Positions 49,582-57,687 of a stretch of DNA of 64,000 nt are shown here, in pieces; position 1 is the first letter of the stretch; every line of letters starts with the position of its first letter. Under the pieces are notes generated by a model that did not search any database, was not told where the DNA came from, and worked only from the letters and a program-made list of their open reading frames with translations. A program made the translations under genes and the position numbers. The stretch spans positions 62,001 through 126,000 of the forward strand of contig NZ_JAAFZB010000091.1 of assembly GCF_010692725.1 (NCBI RefSeq), written 5' to 3'. Source of the stretch: Flavihumibacter soli (lineage in GTDB: Bacteria > Bacteroidota > Bacteroidia > Sphingobacteriales > Sphingobacteriaceae).

Positions 49582-51318
49582 TTACCATCCGAGCGCTGTG
49601 TCATCACCCCGGGAATCTGCTCCGCCCTGGTAGTAGCCCCACTTCGTTTTGAGGATTGCGTCTACACGCCCAATGGGACCACGCTCCGTAATTTTATAAC
49701 CCTTCTCCTGAAGTCTTAGAGCAACCAGGCTATCCAAAGCTCCTTTCTCAACAAAAACCTCATCAGGCAACCACTGGTGATGGAACTTTTTAGCATTCAC
49801 AGCTGCCTGCATACTTTTATCAAAATCGACCACGTTCAAAATTGTCTGGAACACCGATGTTATTATTGTGGATCCCCCCGGAGTTCCGACTATCATGAAA
49901 AGATCGCCGTCTTTTTCAAGGATAGTAGGAGTCATCGAACTTAACATTCGTTTACCAGGCTGAACTGAATTTGCCTCGCCGCCCACCAGCCCATACATAT
50001 TCGGCGTGCCCGGCTTCACAGAAAAATCATCCATCTCGTTATTAAGTAAGAATCCGGCCCCTTTAACAAACACTTTCGACCCGTAAGAGCCGTTTAGCGT
50101 AGTGGTTACCGAGGCAGCGTTACCATCCCGATCAACAATAGAAAAGTGGGTCGTTTCCTCACTCTCTTTGCCATTGATCTTGCCGGCTTGTATATCACTG
50201 CTAAGAGTGGCTCGAGACCAGTTAAAATTCTCTAACCGTAAACGTGAATAAGAGCTTTCCAGCAAGGCTTGCTGGGGTACAGAATAGAAATCGGGATCAC
50301 CAAGGTGAGTCGCCCGGTCGGCATAGACACGTCGCTCAGATTCTACGATCAGCTGCACCGTCGAATCGGCGTTGAATCCCCAGCGGCTTAGCGGATAAGG
50401 TTCAACCGACTTAAGCAACTGCATCAGCGCAATACCACCGCTTGAAGGCGGCGGCATCGTAATAACTTTATAACCTCTGTAAGTCCCGGTTACCGGTTTT
50501 CGCCAGACAGCCTGATAGCTTCTTAAGTCGTTGGCGCTGATCATGCCTCCGCCAGCCTTCATTTCAGCTTCAATTAAGGCAGCGACTGGACCATCGTAAA
50601 AGCCATCACGCCCTTTGTCTCTGATTAGGCTAAGCGTGTTCGCCAGGTCAGGCTGTTTCACGAGGTCGCCGGCCTTCCATTGTTCAGCCTGTATATAATA
50701 TTCTTTACCAGGGTTATATTTTAGGAAGTCAGCCCTGTTTCCGTTTAACTCCCGCGCCTGGTTTTCGGTCAGCTTATAACCATTCAATGCAAGGTCAAGG
50801 GCAGGTTGAACAACTCTGGCCCAGCTTAGTCGGCCATACTTTTGATGTGCCTTCACCATTCCATCCACACTGCCGGGTACACCAGCTGCTAAGGGGCCGT
50901 ACAAGCTTTTATCGGTGATTGCGTTGCCAGCAGAATCTAAATACATATTACGGCTTGCCGCTGCCGGCGCTTTCTCGCGGAAATCGAGGCTTGAAATTTC
51001 ACCTGTTGAAGACCGGTAAACCAGAAATCCGCCTCCTCCAAGGTTACCTGCATTGGGATAAACCACAGCCAGCGCAAACTGAACTGCTACGGCAGCATCG
51101 ACAGCATTTCCCCCGCTTTTTAGAATATTTAGCCCGACCCTGGAAGCTTCCGGGTGCGCCGAAACGACCATGCCGTTTTTGAACTCTACGCTATTATTTT
51201 TTCCTAACTGTCCGCCAACACATGAGGTGACAAGCGTTGCGATTGCGATGACGGCCGTGATCGACCGCGTGATGAAGTTAAATTTCAATGTGTTCAGAAT
51301 TTCTGTAAATCTTTTCAA
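49582..51318 (-). CDS. ggt: Gamma-glutamyltransferase (lipoprotein form)
   Basis: A 578-residue GGT precursor. The catalytic Thr389 starts the small subunit at E/TTHFSIVD, giving the autocleavage site, and GNLGGGGFLV and PGSTIITS-like blocks complete the family. An apparent lipobox (LVTSC, Cys33) suggests anchoring after export. It cleaves gamma-glutamyl bonds of glutathione in the periplasm. The ATG at 51318 overlaps the 3' end of the acyl-CoA ligase gene by 41 nt; a TTG at 51288 would reduce that to 11 nt. Probably expressed from the ligase promoter. Confidence 0.93.
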   Translation of the reverse strand: MKRFTEILNTLKFNFITRSITAVIAIATLVTSCVGGQLGKNNSVEFKNGMVVSAHPEASRVGLNILKSGGNAVDAAVAVQFALAVVYPNAGNLGGGGFLVYRSSTGEISSLDFREKAPAAASRNMYLDSAGNAITDKSLYGPLAAGVPGSVDGMVKAHQKYGRLSWARVVQPALDLALNGYKLTENQARELNGNRADFLKYNPGKEYYIQAEQWKAGDLVKQPDLANTLSLIRDKGRDGFYDGPVAALIEAEMKAGGGMISANDLRSYQAVWRKPVTGTYRGYKVITMPPPSSGGIALMQLLKSVEPYPLSRWGFNADSTVQLIVESERRVYADRATHLGDPDFYSVPQQALLESSYSRLRLENFNWSRATLSSDIQAGKINGKESEETTHFSIVDRDGNAASVTTTLNGSYGSKVFVKGAGFLLNNEMDDFSVKPGTPNMYGLVGGEANSVQPGKRMLSSMTPTILEKDGDLFMIVGTPGGSTIITSVFQTILNVVDFDKSMQAAVNAKKFHHQWLPDEVFVEKGALDSLVALRLQEKGYKITERGPIGRVDAILKTKWGYYQGGADSRGDDTALGW

Positions 51319-53056
51319 CCAGCGCTTTATTCTTTTCGAGGATAAACTTACGCTTTAAACTTAGTTTTGGAGTAAGTTCACCTCCTTCAATACTCCATTC
51401 GGCCGGTAGCAGCTCTATTTTCTTAACACGTTCCCACTGTCCGAAGTCCTTATTATAATGTTCGACCTCCTCACAGATCTTGTCAATTACTGCCTTATTC
51501 TGTATGATCCCGTTGTTTGATTCATAGGAGATATTCATACGGGAACACCAATCCTTTAAATTTGCAAACGAAGGGACAATCAGTGCGGATGGGAATCGCT
51601 CATTTTCACCAAGCACCATGACCTGCTCGATATAAATTGATTCCTTAAACTTATTCTCCAGCACCTGCGGCGCTACATATTTCCCACCAGCCGTTTTAAA
51701 TATTTCTTTCTTCCGGTCTGTGATGCGAAGATACTGGCCGTCGATCAATTCCCCAATATCGCCCGTATGAAAATACCCCTCTTCATCAATGCATTCATCA
51801 GTGAGATCCGGACGCTTGTAGTACCCTTTCATCACATTTGGTCCCTTACACAATATCTCCCCGTCCGAAGCTATCTTTACACTTACATCCTTTATCGGCC
51901 TTCCGACCGTCCCGAATCGGGTCTCACCGACTCCCAATCCATTGACGGTAATTACCGGAGAAGTTTCTGTAAGCCCGTACCCTTCCAAAACGGGTATCCG
52001 GGCTGCCCAGAAAACCCTGGCGAGTCGCGGCTGAAGCGCAGCTCCCCCAGAAACCAATGCCAGGATATTGCCACCGAGAGCATCACGCCATTTATTGAAA
52101 ATGATCTTGTTGGCTATCTTAAGTTTTAATTCGTACAACAGCCCGTTCCTTCCATTCAATTCATAACGCAAGCCCAGTTCAAGTGCCCAGAAAAACAATT
52201 TTCTTTTGATTCCTGACAGCTCCGAGCCTTTCGCAACAATGCGATCATAAACCTTTTCCAAAAGGCGCGGCACGCTTGTAAAACCGTGAGGCTTCACATC
52301 GTTTATATCGGCCACGATAGTATCCATACTCTCTGCGTAATAAACCGATGCGCCAATATAGAAATACATGTAAAGAACCATGCGTTCGAAGATGTGCGAA
52401 ATAGGCAAAAAGCTCACGGCCTTTTTAAAACCCGCCGGATATAACATAGAGGAGGAAATAACATTTGACACCAGGTTATTATGAGTGAGCATCACTCCTT
52501 TCGGCGTACCTGTAGTTCCGGAAGTATAAATTAGGGTCAAAAGGTCATCAGGAGTAACCTTCTCCCGGAATTCATGCAGGTCGATCTCCTGGTTTCTCTT
52601 TCCTGTTTCAACCACTTCCTGCCAGTGTGCGGCTTCTGGCAAATTGTCGAAAGTATAGATTTTCAAGTCGCTCTGTAACGCATCGGCGGCGGCCTTCAAT
52701 TTTCCATATAAAGCCTGATCGGAAACAAATGCCACCCTTACCTCGGCATCCTCAAGAATATACCGCACATCCTGCTCAGCAAGTGTCGGATACATGGGAA
52801 CTTGAATGGCACCGGTCTGCATGATCCCGAAATCACAGATATTCCATTCCGGGCGGTTGGCCGACATAATTGCGACTTTATCGCCCTTACGAATACCTGA
52901 AGCAATCAGGCCCCGGCTAACCGAATCAGCGAGATCTGTAAATTCAGTTGTTGAATAGCGTCTCCAGGAACCGTTCTGTTTTCCCGCAACAATGTCGTCC
53001 TTCTGAAAGTTCTTACGGCAATGTTCTAAAAGATCAAATATGCGGGTTACGGCCAT
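51278..53056 (-). CDS. fadD: Long-chain fatty acid-CoA ligase
   Basis: A 592-residue AMP-forming acyl-CoA synthetase. The P-loop-like IYTSGTTGTPKG (176-187), the GYGLTETSP block and the hinge DRKKEIFKTAGGKYVAP are clear, and the length suits the long-chain branch. It activates imported fatty acids as acyl-CoA, feeding the fad genes next door. A reasonable promoter (53079-53108) lies upstream, and ggt follows with overlap. Confidence 0.94.
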   Translation of the reverse strand: MAVTRIFDLLEHCRKNFQKDDIVAGKQNGSWRRYSTTEFTDLADSVSRGLIASGIRKGDKVAIMSANRPEWNICDFGIMQTGAIQVPMYPTLAEQDVRYILEDAEVRVAFVSDQALYGKLKAAADALQSDLKIYTFDNLPEAAHWQEVVETGKRNQEIDLHEFREKVTPDDLLTLIYTSGTTGTPKGVMLTHNNLVSNVISSSMLYPAGFKKAVSFLPISHIFERMVLYMYFYIGASVYYAESMDTIVADINDVKPHGFTSVPRLLEKVYDRIVAKGSELSGIKRKLFFWALELGLRYELNGRNGLLYELKLKIANKIIFNKWRDALGGNILALVSGGAALQPRLARVFWAARIPVLEGYGLTETSPVITVNGLGVGETRFGTVGRPIKDVSVKIASDGEILCKGPNVMKGYYKRPDLTDECIDEEGYFHTGDIGELIDGQYLRITDRKKEIFKTAGGKYVAPQVLENKFKESIYIEQVMVLGENERFPSALIVPSFANLKDWCSRMNISYESNNGIIQNKAVIDKICEEVEHYNKDFGQWERVKKIELLPAEWSIEGGELTPKLSLKRKFILEKNKALVEKIYRNSEHIEI

Positions 53057-53078
53057 AACTTCGGGTTTAGCAGGATAG

Positions 53079-53108
53079 CAAATTAATTAAAAATATGAAC
53101 GAAGACAA
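53079..53108 (-). promoter_or_regulatory. Probable promoter of the acyl-CoA ligase/ggt unit
   Basis: On the minus strand GATTTG, 19 nt, then TTAATTTG; one mismatch to TAnnTTTG. The start codon is about 23 nt downstream of the -7 element. Confidence 0.45.
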
Positions 53109-53209
53109 ATCACTGAACCGCGTATTCCCGGTATTACCGGAAGCGAATCTTTCCGACACAAAATAATACGGCTGTTTATATGTTATAATGGCGTATTATG
53201 CGCTTGTTT

Positions 53210-53240
53210 TTGAAAGTCCGGCCTGTTGGCATTGTATTTG
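53210..53240 (+). promoter_or_regulatory. Promoter of the 53345 outer-membrane protein gene
   Basis: TTTTTG, 20 nt, then TGTATTTG, one mismatch to the consensus. It implies a leader of roughly 97 nt, inside which GGCAT and ATGCC can pair (53266-53304), followed by TTTTTT. Confidence 0.5.
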
Positions 53241-53344
53241 AAAACCGGAACGCGTGAAAACAAATGGCATGCACGGCTAACGCGAAGCATATCCGACGAT
53301 GCCTTTTTTCCAGATAACAAATCAAAATAAACAACAATTAAAAC

Positions 53345-53824
53345 ATGAGAAAATTACTTTTACTTTGTCTTACCGCGGGAATCGTATTATTCACCCAAAC
53401 TGACCTGAAAGCTCAGCAAACCTACAAAAACGCCCTCGGCGGTCGCCTGGGAACCGCGAATGGGATCACTTTCAAAACTTTTATGACCGGCGACAGGGCT
53501 CTGGACTTTATCCTGAACTTTAGCGATAACAATAACGTTTCTACCTTCCGCTTCACAGGACTGTATGAAATCCACAACGACATTAATAATGCCCCCGGCT
53601 TAAGATGGTACTATGGACCGGGTGCTACCGTCGGATCAAGAAAAGACAAGTCACACGACGATAGCGACCTACTGGTCAGCATTGATGGTGTACTGGGTCT
53701 AGATTATAAATTCAACGGCGCACCGATCAACCTGGCTTTAGACTGGAAACCTGCGATCGAAATCACCCCAAATACGGAGTTTGATGCTGAGGGGTTCGGC
53801 CTATCAATCCGTTTTACCTTCTAA
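53345..53824 (+). CDS. Small outer-membrane beta-barrel protein
   Basis: A 159-residue protein with a signal peptide (MRKLLLLCLTAGIVLF, then TDLKAQ). The rest alternates as amphipathic strands (GGRLGTANGITFKTF, YYGPGATVGS) and ends with SIRFTF, a C-terminal aromatic beta signal. The size fits an 8-stranded barrel. I do not recognise the family. A single gene with its own promoter and terminator; the long leader hints at control of translation or attenuation. Confidence 0.75.
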   Translation: MRKLLLLCLTAGIVLFTQTDLKAQQTYKNALGGRLGTANGITFKTFMTGDRALDFILNFSDNNNVSTFRFTGLYEIHNDINNAPGLRWYYGPGATVGSRKDKSHDDSDLLVSIDGVLGLDYKFNGAPINLALDWKPAIEITPNTEFDAEGFGLSIRFTF

Positions 53825-53847
53825 ACAGCTTATTTATTAAAACCGGA

Positions 53848-53873
53848 AAACCGCCCTTAGAGGCGGTTTTTTT
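53848..53873 (+). terminator. Terminator after the small barrel gene
   Basis: An 8-bp stem AAACCGCC / GGCGGTTT with a CTTAGA loop and a run of seven T, 25 nt past the stop. Confidence 0.85.
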
Positions 53874-53945
53874 GTGTGTTACTCTTCCTGTCTAATAGTT
53901 CACCATCCCTGGCCGCTTCCGGGAAGATCGTAGCATACAAGTAAA

Positions 53946-54007
53946 GGTCAGGTAAAGGTTAGGCCACCAAATTGGTGGCCTAACCACTAGATGGTCTGAA
54001 CAAGTCC
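53946..54007. repeat. Dispersed palindromic element, copy 2
   Basis: A 62-bp stretch matching 17940-18002. Its core, 53957-53985, is a perfect palindrome with arms GGTTAGGCCACCAA / TTGGTGGCCTAACC. Both ends (GGTCAGGTAAAGGT, AACAAGTCC) are shared with copy 1. Confidence 0.7.
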
Positions 54008-54123
54008 TTAATCATCTCACCAGCGGATAGCACCTTGCATGCTTTGCTAATAATTGTAGCTGCAAGCTACCAGTGCAACTCAGAGTTTTCCAAAGCTCGG
54101 GTTTGATAAAATATTAGCAATAA

Positions 54124-54150
54124 AAAAGGCCCCCTCAACTGAGGCGGCCC
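54124..54150 (-). terminator. Terminator after the M61 peptidase gene
   Basis: On the minus strand a GC-rich stem around AGTT (GGCCGCCTC / GAGGGGGCC, one mismatch), followed by TTTTTT. It lies 21 nt past the peptidase stop. Confidence 0.7.
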
Positions 54151-54170
54151 TTGCTGATTAAGCAATTTGT

Positions 54171-55982
54171 TTAAGAATCCTTGTCCGTATCACTTAGCTT
54201 AAGCCATTTGCTGCGAACTTTCAGTTGGAGGCTTGTTGGGTCTTCAACAGCAATGATCCGGTATTTCAGCGCCTGGTTTTTCTCCAGATTCAACTCAATA
54301 TTTTTCAATACCCCATCACGGCTAATCAGAACTGTGATCTTATCTCCCGCTTTTTTCAACGAGATCATCTTCTCCAGGTCAGTTACGCGGAACCCGTCAA
54401 TAGCGATTATCTCGTCATTCACATTCAATCCACTTATCCATGCAGGGCTGTTCCGGGATACATTGTTTATCGTGATCTTTCCGTCCCGGCCCGATGTGGT
54501 AGCTCCTATATACGGTTCGCTTTTTTGGCCGGCAGTATTTTCCAGTGCCAGGCCTGCGTAGCCAAGAATCTGGGTGTAATCGATCACTTTTGTTCCATTG
54601 ACGTAGTCATTATAGATCTTATCGAATGATTTCCCGGCAATTTTCTCGGCCATGGACTTGAATTCAGCATCAGTGTAACCACGATCCTGCCTCGTATAAT
54701 ATTCATCATACATGGCTTTCATTACGTCATCAAGGCCTTTTGCCCCCCTGGTGGCATTAATGATCTCCAAATCCATAACCATGGCAACAAGGGCTCCTTT
54801 ATTATAATAGGAAATTCCGGAATTCTTAGAATTTTCATTTGGCCTGTATTGTTTGATCCATGCATCAAAGCTCGCATCACTAACTGCCTGCACGCGGTTA
54901 CCCGGCTGATTTTCAACCAGGTTGATCTCACCGGCCAAAACATTCAGGTATCTTTCAGGACTATGAAAGTCAGCCCTGCGCAACATGAGGTTGTCATAGT
55001 AGGCTGTGAAACCTTCGGCTATCCATAGGTTACTCGTGTAGTTCTCGTTGTCATAATCAAACGGGCCTAAAGCAACAGGGCGAAGACGTTTAACATTCCA
55101 TAAATGGAAATATTCATGAGCTACAAGCCCGAGAAAACCCTGGTAGCTGTTTTCATTGGCATAACCGAACCTGGAAGCGCCTAGTACCGTTGAATTAAAA
55201 TGCTCTAATCCGCCGCCACCCGCGCTGTAGTTATGTACAATAAAAACGTAGCGCTTATTAGGATTGACTCCAAAAATACTGGTTTCTTCTTCCACTATCC
55301 TGGCCATGTCTTTCTTCAGGCGATCCTTATCATAGTTGCCGCCACCAACCATAGCCACTTCATGTTTTACGCCCGATGCTGTAAATTCAAATACATCCTG
55401 ACTGCCCACCTCGATCGGTGAATCGTACAGGACATCAAAATCAGGAGAATAATAGGTATGGCTTTTCCCTTTTACATTTTCGAGGCCTGTGGAAATCTTA
55501 CTCCAGCCTTTCGCCAGGTTGATCTTAACCGTTGACGATTCTTTAATTTGTCCCGCAGGGTACATAAATATACCTGTCGGTGATAAAAAAGCATGGGAAT
55601 CATCAACAAAGCTGGTGCGTACCGATATCTCGAAAGCATAGACACGATACTTTATCTTTACCTCACTACTCTTACCCGTGCTAATTCGCCAGGTGTTTTT
55701 ATTCGTTTTTTCTACAGGCAGCGCGCCTTTACTTCCGGCAGCACTGAATTCCTCAACATTCTTCGCAAACTCCCTGATAAGGTATGAGCCCGGAGCCCAG
55801 GCCGGCATTTTTATGTCGAGTTGGTCTTTCTTGTTTCCGGTGATAACCATTTCCACATCAACATAATGTGCCTGAGGTTCAGTAAAAGAAACTTCAAAAG
55901 CAATTTTACTTTGGGCCTTGGCCACTGTGCTGACTGCGGACATAATGAGAGCTAAGATTAAAGATTTAAATACAGATTTCAT
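54171..55982 (-). CDS. M61-family metallopeptidase with PDZ domain
   Basis: The ATG at 55982 is preferred, since the longer frame would start at a TTG. The 603-residue product begins with a signal peptide (MKSVFKSLILALIMSAV...AKAQ). The zinc site HEYFH is at 289-293 and the third ligand Glu near 323 in AEGFTAYY, as in M61 glycyl aminopeptidases; a PDZ domain (about 490-575) follows. Exported peptidases of this family trim small peptides. Divergent from marR, with a perfect inverted repeat in the shared gap, so it may be regulated with the efflux genes. Confidence 0.93.
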   Translation of the reverse strand: MKSVFKSLILALIMSAVSTVAKAQSKIAFEVSFTEPQAHYVDVEMVITGNKKDQLDIKMPAWAPGSYLIREFAKNVEEFSAAGSKGALPVEKTNKNTWRISTGKSSEVKIKYRVYAFEISVRTSFVDDSHAFLSPTGIFMYPAGQIKESSTVKINLAKGWSKISTGLENVKGKSHTYYSPDFDVLYDSPIEVGSQDVFEFTASGVKHEVAMVGGGNYDKDRLKKDMARIVEEETSIFGVNPNKRYVFIVHNYSAGGGGLEHFNSTVLGASRFGYANENSYQGFLGLVAHEYFHLWNVKRLRPVALGPFDYDNENYTSNLWIAEGFTAYYDNLMLRRADFHSPERYLNVLAGEINLVENQPGNRVQAVSDASFDAWIKQYRPNENSKNSGISYYNKGALVAMVMDLEIINATRGAKGLDDVMKAMYDEYYTRQDRGYTDAEFKSMAEKIAGKSFDKIYNDYVNGTKVIDYTQILGYAGLALENTAGQKSEPYIGATTSGRDGKITINNVSRNSPAWISGLNVNDEIIAIDGFRVTDLEKMISLKKAGDKITVLISRDGVLKNIELNLEKNQALKYRIIAVEDPTSLQLKVRSKWLKLSDTDKDS

Positions 55983-56046
55983 GTATGTGATTTTTGACAA
56001 ATGTAATTTTTAAAACTTCTCTCTAAAATAGTGCCCGTAATTAAGC

Positions 56047-56079
56047 TGTAAAATAGTTGCTACATTCAACTATTTTACA
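56047..56079. promoter_or_regulatory. MarR-type operator in the M61/marR divergent region
   Basis: A perfect inverted repeat with 13-bp arms TGTAAAATAGTTG / CAACTATTTTACA and a 7-nt centre, 29 nt upstream of the marR start and 65 nt upstream of the M61 start. Symmetry, size and place fit a MarR dimer site. Confidence 0.7.
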
Positions 56080-56108
56080 ATATTACTAAATAGATTTACC
56101 TAATAATT

Positions 56109-56561
56109 ATGAACGAGCCTCTTGCCCAGTCATTGATTTCAGTGACTAAGAAGTACCTCAGCAGTTTTTCCAAAGAAGTGCCTGATCTGGCTATTGACCG
56201 ATACCATCATGTTTTAGTGCTGATAGATGACCAAAAGGAAAAGCTGAGTCAACAGGCCCTTGCTGAGTTGCTGCAGATAGATAAATCGTATATGGTAACC
56301 ATACTCGACTACCTGACTGAAAAAGGTTATGTACGCCGGGAAAAAAATCCGAATGACCGTCGCGAACAGTTAATAAAACTTACTCCTTTGGCTCAGCGAG
56401 ATGTCCCTTTAATACGCGATGCTATCTGTACTTTGAACAGCCGGTCTTTAAAGAATTTAACAACCAGGGAAGTCCAGACCTTTAACGCCGTGCTGAGGAC
56501 CATACAGAAAAATCTTAATTGCCCGAATCCCGAATCAATGTTTAACCTGAAGAATTTGTAG
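56109..56561 (+). CDS. MarR-family regulator of the RND efflux operon
   Basis: A 150-residue winged-helix protein. QQALAELLQIDKSYMVTILD is the recognition helix and VRREKNPNDRREQLIKLT the wing. It is the first gene of marR-adaptor-pump-TolC on the plus strand, with an 11-nt gap to the adaptor. The perfect inverted repeat upstream is the likely self-binding site; the inducing ligand is unknown. Confidence 0.93.
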   Translation: MNEPLAQSLISVTKKYLSSFSKEVPDLAIDRYHHVLVLIDDQKEKLSQQALAELLQIDKSYMVTILDYLTEKGYVRREKNPNDRREQLIKLTPLAQRDVPLIRDAICTLNSRSLKNLTTREVQTFNAVLRTIQKNLNCPNPESMFNLKNL

Positions 56562-56572
56562 ATCCAAAAAGA

Positions 56573-57655
56573 ATGAAAACCAAACACATTTTTTATACCA
56601 CGCTGGTTGTATTATTAGGAGCATTAGTTGTTTACCGCTTAACCCAGAATAAGGGCAGCAAGGCTTCCGGTCCACCGGCTGGAGGTGCGCCGGGCAAAGG
56701 CGGAGCGATGCCTCCGGCTAAAGTGGATGGAATAGTAGTAACGGCCGAGAATTTTGCCAACTCGCTTTCCGTATCAGGATCTATTGAAGCAAACGAGCAG
56801 GTACAGATTCGAAGCGAGGTTTCGGGTTTGGTGACTGGAATTTATTTTAAGGAAGGTACGAATGTCAGTGAAGGTCAATTGCTATTAAAAATAAACGACC
56901 GGGAATTGCAGGCGCAGTTATCACAAGCATTGACCAAGCAAAAGCTGGCAGCGGAAACCGAATACCGGGCCGGCGAACTGCTTAAAAAAGAAGCCATTAG
57001 CAAGGAAGAATACGACGTGGCACTTGCTGACCTTCGTTCACTGCAATCACAAACACAACTTACGAGAGCGCAACTGGCAAAAACACAGATCAGAGCCCCA
57101 TTTAGCGGGAAGATAGGATTACGTACGGTGTCTTCGGGTGAATACCTGACACCAACCACGCCAATCGCCAACCTTGTCAGTATCAATCCTGTTAAGATAA
57201 CCTTTTCGGTACCTGAAAAATATTCCGGACAGATCAAATTAAATACAAGCATCAATTTTACTGTTGCCGGATCAGATAAGAAATACACAGCTAAAGTTTA
57301 CGCAATCGAGCCGAGTATCGATATGACGACCCGAACGTTGCAACTGAAAGCAACCGCAAGCAATCCTTCAGGCGACTTACTGCCCGGATCCTTCGCTAAG
57401 ATCGATCTGCCGTTGTCAAACGTCAATAATGCAATCCTGATTCCAACAGAAGCGGTAATCCCCGTTTTAAAAGGAAAAAAGGTATTTGTAAGTGAGAGGG
57501 GAAAAGCTAAAGAAGTAATGGTTGAAACCGGCACCAGGACCGATAAATCGGTACTGATCACTTCAGGCTTAAAGGTCGGCGATACCGTTCTGACCACAGG
57601 CATGATGTCATTAAAACCGGAAACACCAGTTATGATAAAAATTGTTAATAATTAA
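56573..57655 (+). CDS. RND efflux periplasmic adaptor (membrane fusion protein)
   Basis: A 360-residue adaptor. An N-terminal hydrophobic anchor (FYTTLVVLLGALVVY), a Gly/Pro-rich linker, the lipoyl-like halves (VQIRSEVSGLVTGIYFKEGT and TQIRAPFSGKIGLRTVSSG) around a helical hairpin (SQALTKQKLAAETEYR), and a beta-barrel domain. It joins the inner-membrane pump to the TolC-type channel. No lipobox Cys, so the N-terminal helix anchors it. Second gene of the marR operon. Confidence 0.94.
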   Translation: MKTKHIFYTTLVVLLGALVVYRLTQNKGSKASGPPAGGAPGKGGAMPPAKVDGIVVTAENFANSLSVSGSIEANEQVQIRSEVSGLVTGIYFKEGTNVSEGQLLLKINDRELQAQLSQALTKQKLAAETEYRAGELLKKEAISKEEYDVALADLRSLQSQTQLTRAQLAKTQIRAPFSGKIGLRTVSSGEYLTPTTPIANLVSINPVKITFSVPEKYSGQIKLNTSINFTVAGSDKKYTAKVYAIEPSIDMTTRTLQLKATASNPSGDLLPGSFAKIDLPLSNVNNAILIPTEAVIPVLKGKKVFVSERGKAKEVMVETGTRTDKSVLITSGLKVGDTVLTTGMMSLKPETPVMIKIVNN

Positions 57656-57687
57656 GCCGCCCTACACGCAGGCATAAAATATTTGTT

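Larger units (their letters stand above)
53825..54170. other. 346-nt convergent intergenic region
   Basis: It holds the terminator of the 53345 gene, the second copy of the dispersed palindromic element (53946-54007) and the terminator of the M61 peptidase (54124-54150). No further gene is visible. Confidence 0.6.

Noticed and set aside
55983-56000. Longer start (TTG) of the M61 gene
   Set aside because: The ATG at 55982 immediately gives a signal peptide, so the added residues are not needed.
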